Part shown: positions 21,433 to 32,614 of the stretch, one piece after another
Layout: each line of letters starts with the position of its first letter
Numbering within the stretch: position 1 is the stretch's first letter
Origin: Corylus avellana
Lineage: Eukaryota > Streptophyta > Magnoliopsida > Fagales > Betulaceae
Length of the DNA: 64,000 bases
Assembly (NCBI RefSeq): GCF_901000735.1
Contig: NC_081545.1
Coordinates: 8,175,540-8,239,539, forward strand
Reading direction: 5' to 3'
Translations under genes and position numbers: made by a program
Notes under the pieces: generated by a model
Told to the model about the DNA's origin: nothing
What the model saw: the letters and a program-made list of their open reading frames with translations, nothing else
Database searches by the model: none

Positions 21433-23900
21433 TATCTCTCGCTCTTTTTCTCTGGGTAGTGAGTTGAGGAAACGGTGGAGTGTAGTTTATAGGTGAAAGC
21501 CCAAATGTGTGGTACCACACTACAACGTTGTCAATAGCTTTATGAAAAAAGGCCGGCTTCCTCTAATTAATTGTACGTGTTGTATATAAAAATTGTCGAA
21601 TGCTGTTAGATTTTGAGAGTATTTTTGTATTAGTTTAAGCTCATTGTTAACATAGTTGTTTGCACTACTTGAAACTTGGTTCCCTTGCATAGGATTCTTA
21701 TAACTTTTGCCTTGGATATGCTGCATATTATTCTCATCCAGAAAGTGAAATGCAACACATACACACTTTCAATACTCTTAAGCTCTCAAGTGCAAATTCT
21801 CTGACCTAATATTGATAAGTACCATTGGATTCAAAATTCAATCGTAATTTTTAGTATTAGATCAGAGAGTGTGCACTTGTGAGTGAGAGTGAAAGTGTGT
21901 GCAATATTTTTCTACTCTAATTATAACGGCACATGATAAGAGAAGGTTGTTAAGTATGGTCATAACTTGCATTTTAGATAACCCTAAAAAGTTGGTTGTT
22001 AAATTAAATACTTATAGAGAGAAGCCCTAAAAAGATACTTGTTTAGATAAGCCCTAGTATGCCAACCTTAGTTTGGTGGAGACACCCGTTTACCAATACT
22101 CGAGTTTGATCTTAGGCTTGACTTAATTTGGGTGGCTTAAAGCAAAGACTTCTAGTTGTAAATCTTCCCTTTTAGCTGATTTGGAATGGGCCTAACACAC
22201 GGGCTGAAACAGCGTCGTTTTGGACCATACAAAATGTCTCTAATATCCACATAACGATATCGTTTGAGACCTGCTTCGAAACAGCATCATTTTGCGCATA
22301 AAAATATGCGGGCTTGGGGCGTGAAACAACATCATCCAACTGAAAGTGGAATGACATTGATTCCCTCAATAGGAAATTTTTTTGAAGGGAAAACATCACT
22401 TTTCATAAATTTTACAATTTGACTTTAAAAAATGTCAATTTAGGGTTATCATCTTTTAAAAGTTTGCAATGTCAACCATTCCGTCCAACTTTAACATTAA
22501 ATCCTAATGAAGGAAGTGAAATCCCCAAAATACCTATGTCCAAATTCAAAGTATTTTTGTAATTTTATAAACATTTTAAGAGTATTTTGGGGATTTCACT
22601 CATCAACCATTTGATTTAATGCTTAATTTTGATGGGAGGGTTAACATTGCACACTTCTGAAAGATAGTAACCATAAATTGACACATTTTAAAATTTAAGG
22701 GTATAATTGAGAAAGTAATAAAAGATCAGAGCAATAAGTAAAGTTTTTCCTTTCTTTTAAAGAAGAATCATTTGACAAAACCTCTTTTTTACCATCAAGT
22801 TCTTCAACCTTTCAACACACAAGAGATGAAATAGGGGGCTGTTGCTTTGATCTTTGCCCTTCCTCAAAAGTTACCTTGAATCTTTTTTGAGTTGGGAAAC
22901 CACTTATCCCAAAAGCTTAAACTAATAGGAATTTGTAAATTCAATCATTTATTGCATGAAATATTTAATTGAAATAGGAGTAAATTGATAGAGTAAGGGT
23001 TTGAACTCATAACCTCTGGACTTGATACCATGTTAAATCATTACTTATCCCAAAAGTTTAAGGCGATAAGAATAAGTAAATTTTAATTATTTAATTAATA
23101 TTTACCAAACTTAAATATCGGTTGTAACCGACAAGTATATGATGTCGTGTTGTGATTATTACATGAGTAATATGCTTGTAACCGATATGCATAAATGTTA
23201 TATAAATATGAGATAATGCTCCTTAGATCAGTGGAATATAATTATCTATATTTTATTTGAAATTAAATTAATTAATATCCATTTATTGTAAAATTAGTGT
23301 ACAATTTACAAAATTACCACTAATTTTACTCTAAATGGAGAGGATCTTAATTTCCATATCAGTAAGGAGTCAACAATTCAATTAAGTATTTGTGTTCGAT
23401 CATCGATGAACTATTTTGGGTATTTTAATTTAGACAAGATATGACTTGTTTGCTTGGATCTGATATTGCTGAAGAAAATTGAATCAAAGATTGGTGATAA
23501 TCCTGTTAGGATATTGGTCATATGGGAGAATTTATTGAGGGCTTGGAATGGAGTTAAAGCATGGGCCACGGCATCCTTTTATTAGAAATGCTATATACAT
23601 TCTTACTCCCACACTTTCAATTTCACATTTTTTGATGTGGCACTGAATATCACCATTAGATTTTGAATGAATCACTACTAGATTTTGAATCAAATGACTA
23701 TATTTACTGCCACGTTAAGGAATGTGGACTTGGAAGTGTGGAAGTAAAAATGTGTAACATTTCTCTCTTTTTATAGATGCAGTGGTACCCTTTCCCAACA
23801 AAACTAAATGTTTGAAGCAGCAAATTATATCCTCAATGGGAGTTTTATTTTGAACTTTTGAATAGGAAGAGTACAATCTGGTTACACTCATATGAAATTA
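21433..23900. other. Intergenic: duplicated LysM upstream module and repeat remnants
   Basis: 21433-22390 is a diverged copy of the upstream region of LysM copies A/B (GTCAATAGCTTT, AAAAGGCCGGCTTCCTC, GGGCTGAAACAGCGTCGTTT), showing that promoter and 1 kb upstream were duplicated with the gene. 22900-23100 holds a decayed copia LTR/primer-site-like piece on the minus strand (TGATTTAACATGGTATCAAG at 23021-23040). 23490-23780 resembles the sequences at 13400 and 18560. No gene supported. Confidence 0.5.
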
Positions 23901-24015
23901 CAAGTAACAATATAAAATAACAATGCTTGAGACCCAAAAACAAAAACAAAAACATAAAATTCATGCTCTTTATTTGAAACTTAAAGGCTTAAAGATGGAT
24001 GAACTTTCGGGCAAC

Positions 24016-24429
24016 TTAGTTGAGAATCCCATTGATGCAAAGCCATTGACCAACAAAGATTTTGTCGCAATTGAGATTAGGATTGATGGCAGTGAAGAAG
24101 TCTGCAGTGAGACTCAACTTTTGGATAATTGTAGAGCAAGTATCGCCATCTTGTGCTCCATACACAGAATTGCATTCTGGAGTTGTTTCCTCCTTTTCGA
24201 ACCCAACTGCACAACATATATATGTAGTATATATCAAAACTTAAAAAACAAAAACAAAACAACTAAAGTAATAAGAAATTGATTAATGTATATTAATGTC
24301 AGAGGATGTATGATTATAGAACTCACTCCCGAACACTGTTCTGCACTCTGTGATGGAGACCATGAGAAGAAGAGAGAGCAGTAGAATGATGTTGAGAACA
24401 GTTGCTGTTTTGTTGTTGCACTTTGCCAT
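24016..24429 (-). CDS. Small secreted LysM-domain protein, copy C (intact)
   Basis: Two exons: 24327-24429 (ATG at 24429) and 24016-24206 (TAA), joined through a GTGAG donor and TGTGCAG acceptor. The product is 97 residues: hydrophobic signal peptide (residues about 1-29, MAKCNNKTATVLNIILLLSL) and one LysM domain (about 46-93) with ECNSVYG, DGDTCSTIIQKLSLT, FFTAINPNLNCDKIF and VGQWLCINGIL. Four cysteines in the mature part suggest two disulfides. LysM modules bind chitin or related N-acetylglucosamine polymers, so an apoplastic role in fungal or microbial perception, or in wall biology, is likely but unproven. It is the only LysM copy on this contig with an open frame. Its promoter shares the GGCCGGCTTC and AGCAGGCC motifs with the other copies. 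Confidence 0.85.
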
Positions 24430-24495
24430 GATGATCTCTCGCTCTTTTTCCTTGCTCTTTTTGTTTGGGTAGTGAGTTGAGGAAACGGTGGAGTG

Positions 24496-24504
24496 TAATT
24501 TATA
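24496..24504 (-). promoter_or_regulatory. TATA box of LysM copy C
   Basis: Minus strand CCTATAAATTACACTCC about 70 bp upstream of the ATG at 24429, conserved in position among all LysM copies. Confidence 0.6.
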
Positions 24505-24853
24505 GGTGAAAAACCCATCAAAGAAGCCGAAATATGGTGTGGAAAAAAGGCCGGCTTCTCCTCCTACTTGTAATATTTTTGTATTAGTTTAAGCTCATTG
24601 TTGTTAACATGCCGGTTTACACAACACAAAGTTGTGCTCAGCAGGCCGAGGCGAGTCTTGGGATGCTTGCATACGATTCTCATATCTTTTTCTTTCTCTT
24701 TTTCCTTGGAATAAGAAGAATTTCTCCATTTAGTAATTTGTTTATCTTTTTGTACGAAGATAGACAACAGATATATATATGTCGGAGAATAAAATCAAAA
24801 ATTTCACTTTTGAATAAAAAATAAAATTAGGATTTTATGACAGTGGCTTGTTA

Positions 24854-24894
24854 AAATAATAATAATAATAATAAATAAATAAATAAATAAATAA
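24854..24894. repeat. (AAT)n/(AAAT)n microsatellite
   Basis: Consecutive AAT then AAAT units. The homologous tract in contig 3 (about 44756-44787) has a different unit count. Confidence 0.9.
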
Positions 24895-26059
24895 CAAAAA
24901 ATGTGTAGAAAAATGACATCAAACACGCCTCTTTTCAAAATCCTATGATTTTTCCATTGCAAGCCAAGATATCTAAATAGTGACCTATATGATAGGGTGG
25001 TAAACACTTGGACAACCTTATGTAAATATTAACTTAAACCTAATAATATCGACCACTCATTGTATTATCTATTAGGAGTTCTTCAGATATTTTTCTTCAA
25101 CAAGGCGCTTGGTGTGTTTGGGATTTTACCATTTTGAAGGTTAAAAGTGTGATTGTAAATCAAATCGCATATAGCATACTGTTTGGAAAAGTATTTAAAA
25201 AATAATTATGGTTTGAAAATGTTAAAAGAATTATTTTCTCAAATCCCAAGAAAGGTGATGCGTTTTTAAAAATGCATTATTTTAAAAGTTAAAGTACCAT
25301 TTTAAAGGCCATACCACGATTTTATTAATTGCGGCTTAGTTGTATTTTTAAAAATTGCGTTTTCAAATCGCATGTTTTAAGATCCCTATTTTCTAATCGC
25401 GCTTTTTTTTTTAAAATTGTAAACCTAAACCGACTTAATAAATGTTTGGTAGCCATCTTATTGCACTTATTAAATGGTTTGTGACATGATGCATTTGGAA
25501 CTCAGGAGAATTCTTCCCTAGGGGGAATCAAACGCAGGGCATTCTTTAAGAACTTCAGCTCTAATCAGAGAATAATCTGGATATACTTTACTATTGCTAT
25601 CCATACACCAATAAGGGTGGATTCTCTAGAAATGAGGAGTCACGGTGGTCCCCCGGGCTGGCCGGATCGCCGTGGTACCCCACGACCTCCCGGATCCCAT
25701 GATTGAATAGAAAGTTGTCTTGTGGAGTAAACAAGGGGTAATGAAAATCTCAAGAGAATGAATGACACAAAAAAAATGATAGAGAGAGAGAGTAGAGTAG
25801 TTGAGAAAATTGGATTGCCATGAAGAATAGCTATTATATGCATTTTGAGTATTACAATTATGAATTATCAAATACATTTGGAGTAAGCAAAAAAAAAAAA
25901 GGATAATATATAAGAGGAGAAATATATGATGTAGCTATATCACCATTCCCAACAATACACAAAAAATGCCAACTAACCAGCTGATAAAAGATGCCTGAAC
26001 TGTGAAAAACCCCAACTCTACCTTAAAACCACTAAAAACCAAATTAGTGGTCTGAAGCT
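24895..26059. other. Intergenic between LysM copy C and THF1
   Basis: Repeat-like sequence at 25100-25440 rich in GCG-TTTT-AAAA words, then a GC-richer block at 25640-25700 (GGTCCCCCGGGCTGG, ACGACCTCCCGGATCC), then the THF1 3' flank. The two short minus frames at 25626-25877 resemble nothing known. The point 25830 is the empty site of the LINE insertion seen in contig 3. Confidence 0.5.
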
Positions 26060-29000
26060 TCACAGAGGGTCATTTGCAATTGGAGGAAGCAGTACAAAAT
26101 CTGCTGTGGCTTGCATACTGTACTCCCCCAAACATTTTCTGACGGCCTCACTAGCCTTCTGCGCTTCTTCTGCCCGCTCCACTATTTTTTTCTTCTCCCT
26201 GAAATTCATAGCAGAGAAATATTATGATTAATCCACCAAAAAGCAAGAAATATAGCTATCAAGACACAACAATACCTTCCAATAAGACTTTTTCAGTTAT
26301 GAGTTTCGAAATTCGACAAGTCTCATGCTTAAGGAATGATTACAATAGGATTACCTTCCTTTGTGGTAGGGTAATGTGTGCAAATTCTCATGCTTGTACA
26401 AATGTTCAAACAGAAGACTGTTTAATCTTCCAGATTTAGCAATTTATGAATTCAGAGACTTTATCCAGTCCAGACATAGGTATAATTATCATGCTCGGGT
26501 ACTATACCAGCCATGTGTAATCATATAGTAGCTCAAACTGAAGAAGTATAGAACAGAGATTTTACTGAAGGATTTTGTTTACCTATCCACATATTCTTTT
26601 AGTAGCTCTTTTGCCTGAACCAGCTTGGAAAGGAGATTGCGATATACATCAAGGTCCCGATCCACACTTCTTTTGTTAACATTCAAGGCTGCACAAAGCT
26701 GTTAACAAAAGAGTTATTGTCAAACCATGAGTTGAAACCTCTCCTCAAGGAAATTAAAGAAAAAATTTATGCATCACCACCACGTTAAACTTCAGTCTTG
26801 CAAATACTTTGAAACTCAACAAACTTATAAATTTTAAGACCAGTATGATTCTGTGTTTAGATTTAACTCCCATTTTCATCAGAACTTCAGGTATTTTTAA
26901 ATTTCTTTCTTCTTTTTTTCAATAGAAGGTACACATTGCACGGTAAAACTAGACACAAATAGTAGTTATAACCCTAATACAAACTTGAGCATATCTATTG
27001 CTGAAAAATGTAAACTCGTTAAAAGGACGAGAATGAAGCCGAATGTGTTGTCTGCCCTGCAAATATGGATATCCATGCAGGTACACCCTCTTACCCACAC
27101 CTACAGCCACATCTACACTCTTGCACATTGACAGACTACATTGTACATGACAATTTTATTGTATAAATGAAGTATCAACTCTTGTAAGGAATCAATTCTT
27201 ACTGACATAAAAAGAAAGGCCAGAATGCCACATACCATTTTCGGCATCAATATTTTCAACAATTTCGTCAACCACAGCAAGTAGAATATAGTAAAAAGTT
27301 GATCTTCCCAACTAAAATAAATACTCCTACTTACCATTTCCAAGTAATGTATGAGAATACTTGCATCTGCACCATATATATCACATGCCATATCCACCAG
27401 GGAATTCTATGAAGTGATTCTTGGTTGAGCAAGCCTAGAGTTAACATAGGATGATGAGAGATTTTTCACTTTGCTATTTGTCAGTGGAAGTTCTTCTCTC
27501 TACATCAACTAATACTTCTTAGCATATTTGTGGCTTACTAGTCTCGGAATTCTCGCATAAATTAATTCATGGGTCTAATTTCTTTATAATCTTGAAGAGC
27601 AAGCAATTCCATTGATTTGTTATAAATCGACCAGTAAAATTCCACCACATGGCCCAAAAACCCCAATGATCTAATACAAAACTGATGCCAATTCAAGGCA
27701 AAACAAGGTTAAGATCCTAGGGTTTTAAATTTAATGCTCAAACCTTTTCTAAAATTGTGGGTTCAGTTGCATTTGCCAACTCAAGAAGACGAAAGAGCCC
27801 AACAGCAAAGAAACGGCTGTAGCAGAAACTTCCCTTACCACCGGCTCTTTCTGCAATGTCCTTTAATATCCCCTCAACTTCTCCTTCTCTGGTTGGAAAC
27901 TCAACTAATGAACTGGCAGTCTGAGCCCGAGCCCACTCTTCCAACTTTTGTGCATCAGTTCTGCAGTGCATAAGACAGGAAAATTATTCACTGCAAGATT
28001 GAGAATCGTTCTCATATATATATGAAAGAGCTTGAAAAAATACAACACAAACATTCATAAAGTACGCACCTCAAAATTCCTATTAGAACAATTCACTCAA
28101 GAGCTTATCGAAATGTTGACTAAGAATTGCTTTCTTTCCTCAATTAATCTTCTGAAGAGGAAATTGATGATGGTCACATAGTCAGGACAGTGTCTTTTTA
28201 AGTGGAAGGGCCTCTAATTTTTGTAAGAATCCATCTTAGGTTTCAGGCAGATTACTACTCACTTGCCCCTTAACTTATTTGTCTTCTAGCTAGAGCTTTA
28301 TATATTAACGTTATGTAGTTTGAATGATCCATCTATCTTCTTAGTTGGATTTCTATTAATTATGATGACAAACACACACACAGGAAGAAGGATATTGCAA
28401 TAACACAATCTTAGCAAGCATACAAGATCACCAAATTTCATAGTGTTCTAGTCTTAATAACGATTATTGCTGCATCATCTTGTCACAAATTAAAATTAAA
28501 CTACAAAAACAAGAGTCACTGAAGGAATTAAAAAAAACATTATAGTCAAACCTATATTGCTCCGGGTCCTCCTTCAGTGCTTTTATGTATGCTTGGAAGA
28601 TGGCCTCTCGATCCTCATCACTAGGGTATCCTTCCATGAGTTGATCATACACAGTAACAAAACCAAGGGCAAACACGGGGTCATAACGGTATGTTCTCTT
28701 GTACCTCATCAAATGTTGCTGGACAATCAGCTCCTGCAGAACATTGTTGTAGACATTAGGAATTGGTCGCCTATACGCTTTGAGGAAATTCAACTTCGTC
28801 TCAGCTACTGTTGCTGGTTCTGCAAATAAAGTAAATAAAAGAAATCATAACAGAGAAAAATATTAAGGATCTCTCTTTTTTCCCTGACTAAGAATAATAA
28901 AGGAATCTAACGAAGAAAATTTCATACTACATAACATAGCATTACTCTGATAGAATTAAAGGATTATGGGTTTTTAAATGGAAACTCTCGGACGATATCA

Positions 29001-30173
29001 GCATGCCATAACAAAATAGACTGTCTCATCGAGGTTTGATTCACATAAAGGAAAACTGGCTACGTTAATAATTTATCCAGTAGAAACATAAGTTCGAAAA
29101 GTGCCCAGTTCATTATAAACAGAATGACCATAGAAACTTCAACCAGGCTTTTTCAAAACAGAAAAAAATATCTAAAGAATATTCCATAACAATGAAATTT
29201 TTTTCCAATTAGCCGCTATTAGATCAGGATATGAGATTATACTTCATATGATTAGGCAGGGCATTGAAATTAATTTGGAATCTGTCAAGTGCCACTTTAG
29301 TACAACCAGTGACTACTACAAAGTCTACAATATGTATAATAGCAAGAATAACACTAGCACTACAACCAGCAATCACATTCCTCCTTCATTGCTTTCCACA
29401 TATCTTCAAGGCACTAAGGGCACTAAAATTAACCAATCTAAGGAGGTAACTAACCTAATCATTAACATAATCTCAAATCTCAACAAAGAGTCTAACGAAT
29501 ACCCATTAGAAAGAAATAGTTCAGTTATGAATCTTTTCGCAAAATGAAGCTCCCTGAGTCTTATGCCTATATTCGAACTCAAAATTCATTCTGTTTTTTC
29601 CACACGTACAATTTTCAAAGACGAATATCATTAATTACAAGCTTAATTTCATACAAAAATATAAATTTTCAATATGTTTTTACTGAAATTACTTAGCTTT
29701 AATAAAATAACTAAACCACCAATCCAGTAATTCCAACCAATAATACTCCAAAAGATTAAAGAACCAGAAAAGGTGTGAAAATGTGAAAAATTCAAATTTA
29801 CAAACCCAATCATATATTTCAATTACTTGCACCAAAGAATAGGAAAAGGAAAATTATTTCCTACCTCTATCTTAAATTAAATTAGAAACTTCACTTCTAT
29901 ATTTTTTTTCTTCTATTACACTTTATATTTCTTGTTCACTCATTTTCTCAGCAATCAAACGAAAAATTGAAAATCACCTGTGGAGGCGGACATGCAATGA
30001 ATAACCATACGAGAACTCGAAGCCGAAGTTCGAACGCCCACATAGTGACACGAAAAGCTCGTACGGAACCGAAACCCTTCAGAATTCGCAGCAAAAGTAC
30101 GAGCAGACGAAACGATTGCTTTTCTTTCAGAACACTGACTTGGTGCTGAGAAAAACGAAGTCACAGCTGCCAT
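26060..30173 (-). CDS. THF1: THYLAKOID FORMATION 1 (THF1/Psb29), chloroplast protein, copy 1
   Basis: Five exons on the minus strand: 29978-30173, 28552-28819, 27744-27960, 26583-26698, 26060-26198 (TGA), all GT-AG, giving 311 residues (Arabidopsis THF1 about 300). Residues 1 to about 65 are a Ser/Arg-rich chloroplast transit peptide ending near MVIHCMS. The rest is the conserved THF1 core: FLKAYRRPIPNVYNNVLQEL, QHLMRYKRTYRYDPVFALGF, VTVYDQLMEGYPSDEDREAI, RFFAVGLFRLLELANATEPT and a C-terminal coiled coil (NLLSKLVQAKELLKEYVD, then EKKKIVERAEEAQKASEA). THF1 works in thylakoid membrane organisation, photosystem II repair with FtsH, and sugar signalling through GPA1. All exons are open with no lesion. 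A pyrimidine-rich tract precedes the ATG. The copy at 47087-51167 is nearly identical. Confidence 0.95.
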
Positions 30174-30261
30174 TGTATAAAAATAGCAATTGAAGAGAAA
30201 GTTATATTTAGAGGTTTTCCAGGAAAATGTGGTTCATACTAAAATTTTCTCGGGAAAAATA

Positions 30262-30310
30262 GATAGAGAGAGAGAGAGAGACAGGGAGAGAGAGAGAGAG
30301 GGAGAGAAGT
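30262..30310. repeat. (GA)n tract in THF1 promoter/leader
   Basis: GA repeats broken by ACAGGG and GGG, about 90-135 bp upstream of the THF1 ATG; on the THF1 strand this is a CT-rich tract typical of plant core promoters. In contig 3 (about 51256-51293) it is shorter and rearranged. Confidence 0.85.
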
Positions 30311-31344
30311 GCACGATAGAGGCTTATCCGGTGTGTGTGAAATTGAAAGTTGTGAGGGTGTTACGGAGGAGCCTCTAATTTACTGACACGTGGTATTGGT
30401 GGTTGTTGTAATGATGGTGATTTTCTCGTTTTAGTTGAAAGCTGAGTGGCGGAGTCCGTGACTGTGAACCCGTTGAGATCCATTTCAATGAAAAAAAAAA
30501 AAAAACAAAACAAAAAGAAAGAAAATGTAAAGTACAATTAGTCAATTATAGGTTTATTTCCATGTTTTCTAATTATTCCAATGAATTGTTTCTATTTATT
30601 TATTGTTGAAAATCATCAAATATTACCAATTATATGAGATATTTGTTGAAATATCTATAAAATATAAAATGCTAAAATAAGAAAGAGAAAGAAAAGAGAA
30701 AGTGGAAGCAAAGAGAGACACATGGGCTACATCTTGTATATTTGTTGAATTTTTTGAATTGTCTTAAACTTTTACATAGATTTCTATTTATTGAGAGACG
30801 GTGAATAGTGAGTAAAAAACCTAAAATAAACCCTAAAGATGAATAGTAGGCTTACAAACAAATTTTATAGAAAAATTTTTACAAACTGAAACATGATTAA
30901 GTTTTTCAAAATTTGAACTTATGTTATATCCAATCATGTTGTGCCACATCAGTTTGTAAAAGTTTTTTCTTTAAAATTTGTTTATAAGCATAGCATTCAT
31001 CAACCCTAAAATACATAAAGAAATAAATATGGAGAGTCCTAGGGAGCCAAATAAATGAACCTGGAAAAATTTTCAAATTGGCGTGGCAGGTCGTGAGTGA
31101 CAAACAAGGAAGAGAAAAATTTTCAAAAAAACTCTGGCCAAAAAATGAAGAAAGAATTGCATTTTTTTAATTTAAAAACTCTTGTCACGTCAGCTTGAAA
31201 ATTTTTCTGGGTTCATTTGTTTAGCTCCTAATACTTCTCAATAAATAAACCCTACGAAGAAAATAAAATATTTTAATAAATGAAATAATATATTCTAACA
31301 ATATTGATGACAATTTGACCACCTCATCTTCTCTAATTACATGT

Positions 31345-31397
<53 letters not shown>

Positions 31398-32404
31398 TGG
31401 ATGGTAATGTATTGGGCTATGTTAGTTTGGTTAGTGGGCCTGTTTTGGTTAGCTGTATTGGGCCTCTATTGGTTAGAATGGTTAGCACTAGCAGTTCGTT
31501 TGGTTAGTGTAATTGTGTACTAAATAGTAAATACTAATTTTTTAAATTAATTTATTTATTTATTCTTAAACAGTATGGCATTTTGGCAATAGAGGACGAG
31601 ACTTGTTTACGTAACTAAAAAGGGTTTGTCGTTTTTGGGTGACAGAAACGATACGATGTTTATGCGACAAAAGAAACTGTTGCTTTGGTGAAGAAAAACA
31701 ATTTGGTATTTCAACATTTCATGGCAATTGGTTTCGGAAATTATATTTTCCTGGAATTCACATTTCTAAGAATGTGACGTTGAAGATATGGATTCCCGAG
31801 AATATGAGTTGATATACCGTATATGGTATACCCACCAATCTTCCAATTCCTTGGATAACGATTGCAGATAATAATTGTCCCACTATTCTCGATAGGAAAT
31901 CAAACAATGACTTTAGCATGCTAGTGAGAGCACGCAATTTGACATGATAAGCAAAGAATTCAACGCCACAATCGGTCAAGGTTATACCCCATTAGCAAAA
32001 GACATCTGGCCAATTGGACAAACCTCTCTAGGAAAGAGGGATTTGACGCCACGCCTAGCTAGAGCATAAGAGCTACATTGTTAACCGGCACTTCGCATTA
32101 GAGTGGCATGCAACCTATCTAAGTACATACACACAATCATTGGCATTGCACTTTCTCTTAAGCTACTACTTTCTTTAAAAAAATTCATTTATTATTTTTG
32201 CTAACTTAAACACCAAAGATATCTCCAGCTAGAAACTTCGACAAGTCTCTAACCTTTCTCGCTCTCTCTTACATCGCTCATTGTCTGAGGTTGACATACG
32301 ATGAGTTGCATTTTCTTGACTAAACCCATATTTGGGAATGATTAAAGATCTTATAGGATTCTTAAAAATATGAAATTCTCATGTTTAATTTATTTGTAGG
32401 CATC
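30311..32404. other. THF1 upstream region and intergenic repeats
   Basis: THF1 5' flank to about 30500, then AT-rich sequence. A pair of inverted GAAAATTTTTC-like words at 31060-31215 suggests a small MITE remnant. 31343-31395 is a (TA)n tract much longer than in contig 3. Around 31560-32290 the sequence looks like a decayed LTR (GCACTTTCTCTTAAGCTACT, GCTAACTTAAACACCAAAGA). The minus frame at 31758-31979 matches no family I know. The CTCTCTAG at 32024-32031 is the unoccupied target of the hAT element in contig 3. Confidence 0.45.
31343..31395. repeat. (TA)n microsatellite
   Basis: About 26 TA units; only about 7 at the homologous place in contig 3 (52331-52345). Confidence 0.95.
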
Positions 32405-32614
32405 ATGAAAAAATTATTTATGCTTTTCAAAATATTCTTATTGTTTCTCTCTTTGAATGCATAAGACTCTTTGATACAAGAGTGTGATGTAGATCAAGCT
32501 AAGTTCACTACATGTGAAGCTTATTATGTTCATCACCACATTGCTCAAAGATGTATGGATAACAAATGTATACATTTTCTTTTTTTAATGTCAATGATGT
32601 TCAACTATGGCTAA
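32405..32614 (+). pseudogene. Relic of a small cysteine-rich secreted peptide
   Basis: ATG at 32405 starts a lysine-then-hydrophobic signal-peptide-like stretch (MKKLFMLFKIFLLFLSLNA), immediately followed by TAA (32462-32464). The same frame then stays open with a four-cysteine pattern, C-x9-C-x12-C-x4-C, including RCMDNKCIH, up to TAA at 32612. Signal peptide plus paired cysteines ending in C-x4-C resembles defensin-like or NCR-type plant peptides, but no specific family is identified. The stop is present in both copies (also 55069-55278), so either the gene is dead, or the hydrophobic leader is a chance match, or there is unrecognised splicing. Confidence 0.35.

Noticed and set aside
25100..25460. 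Possible MITE around the GTGTGTTTGGGATT word
   Set aside because: No inverted terminal repeats or target duplication could be matched; the TTTGG words at both ends are in the same orientation.
25626..25877. Short minus-strand frames with RSGQPGGPP-like ends (also 45408-45659)
   Set aside because: They arise from a GC-rich repeat block. No start context, no family match, and frames are disturbed between copies.
31341..31523. Frame starting MSYIYIYIYIYIY
   Set aside because: It is translated (TA)n microsatellite.
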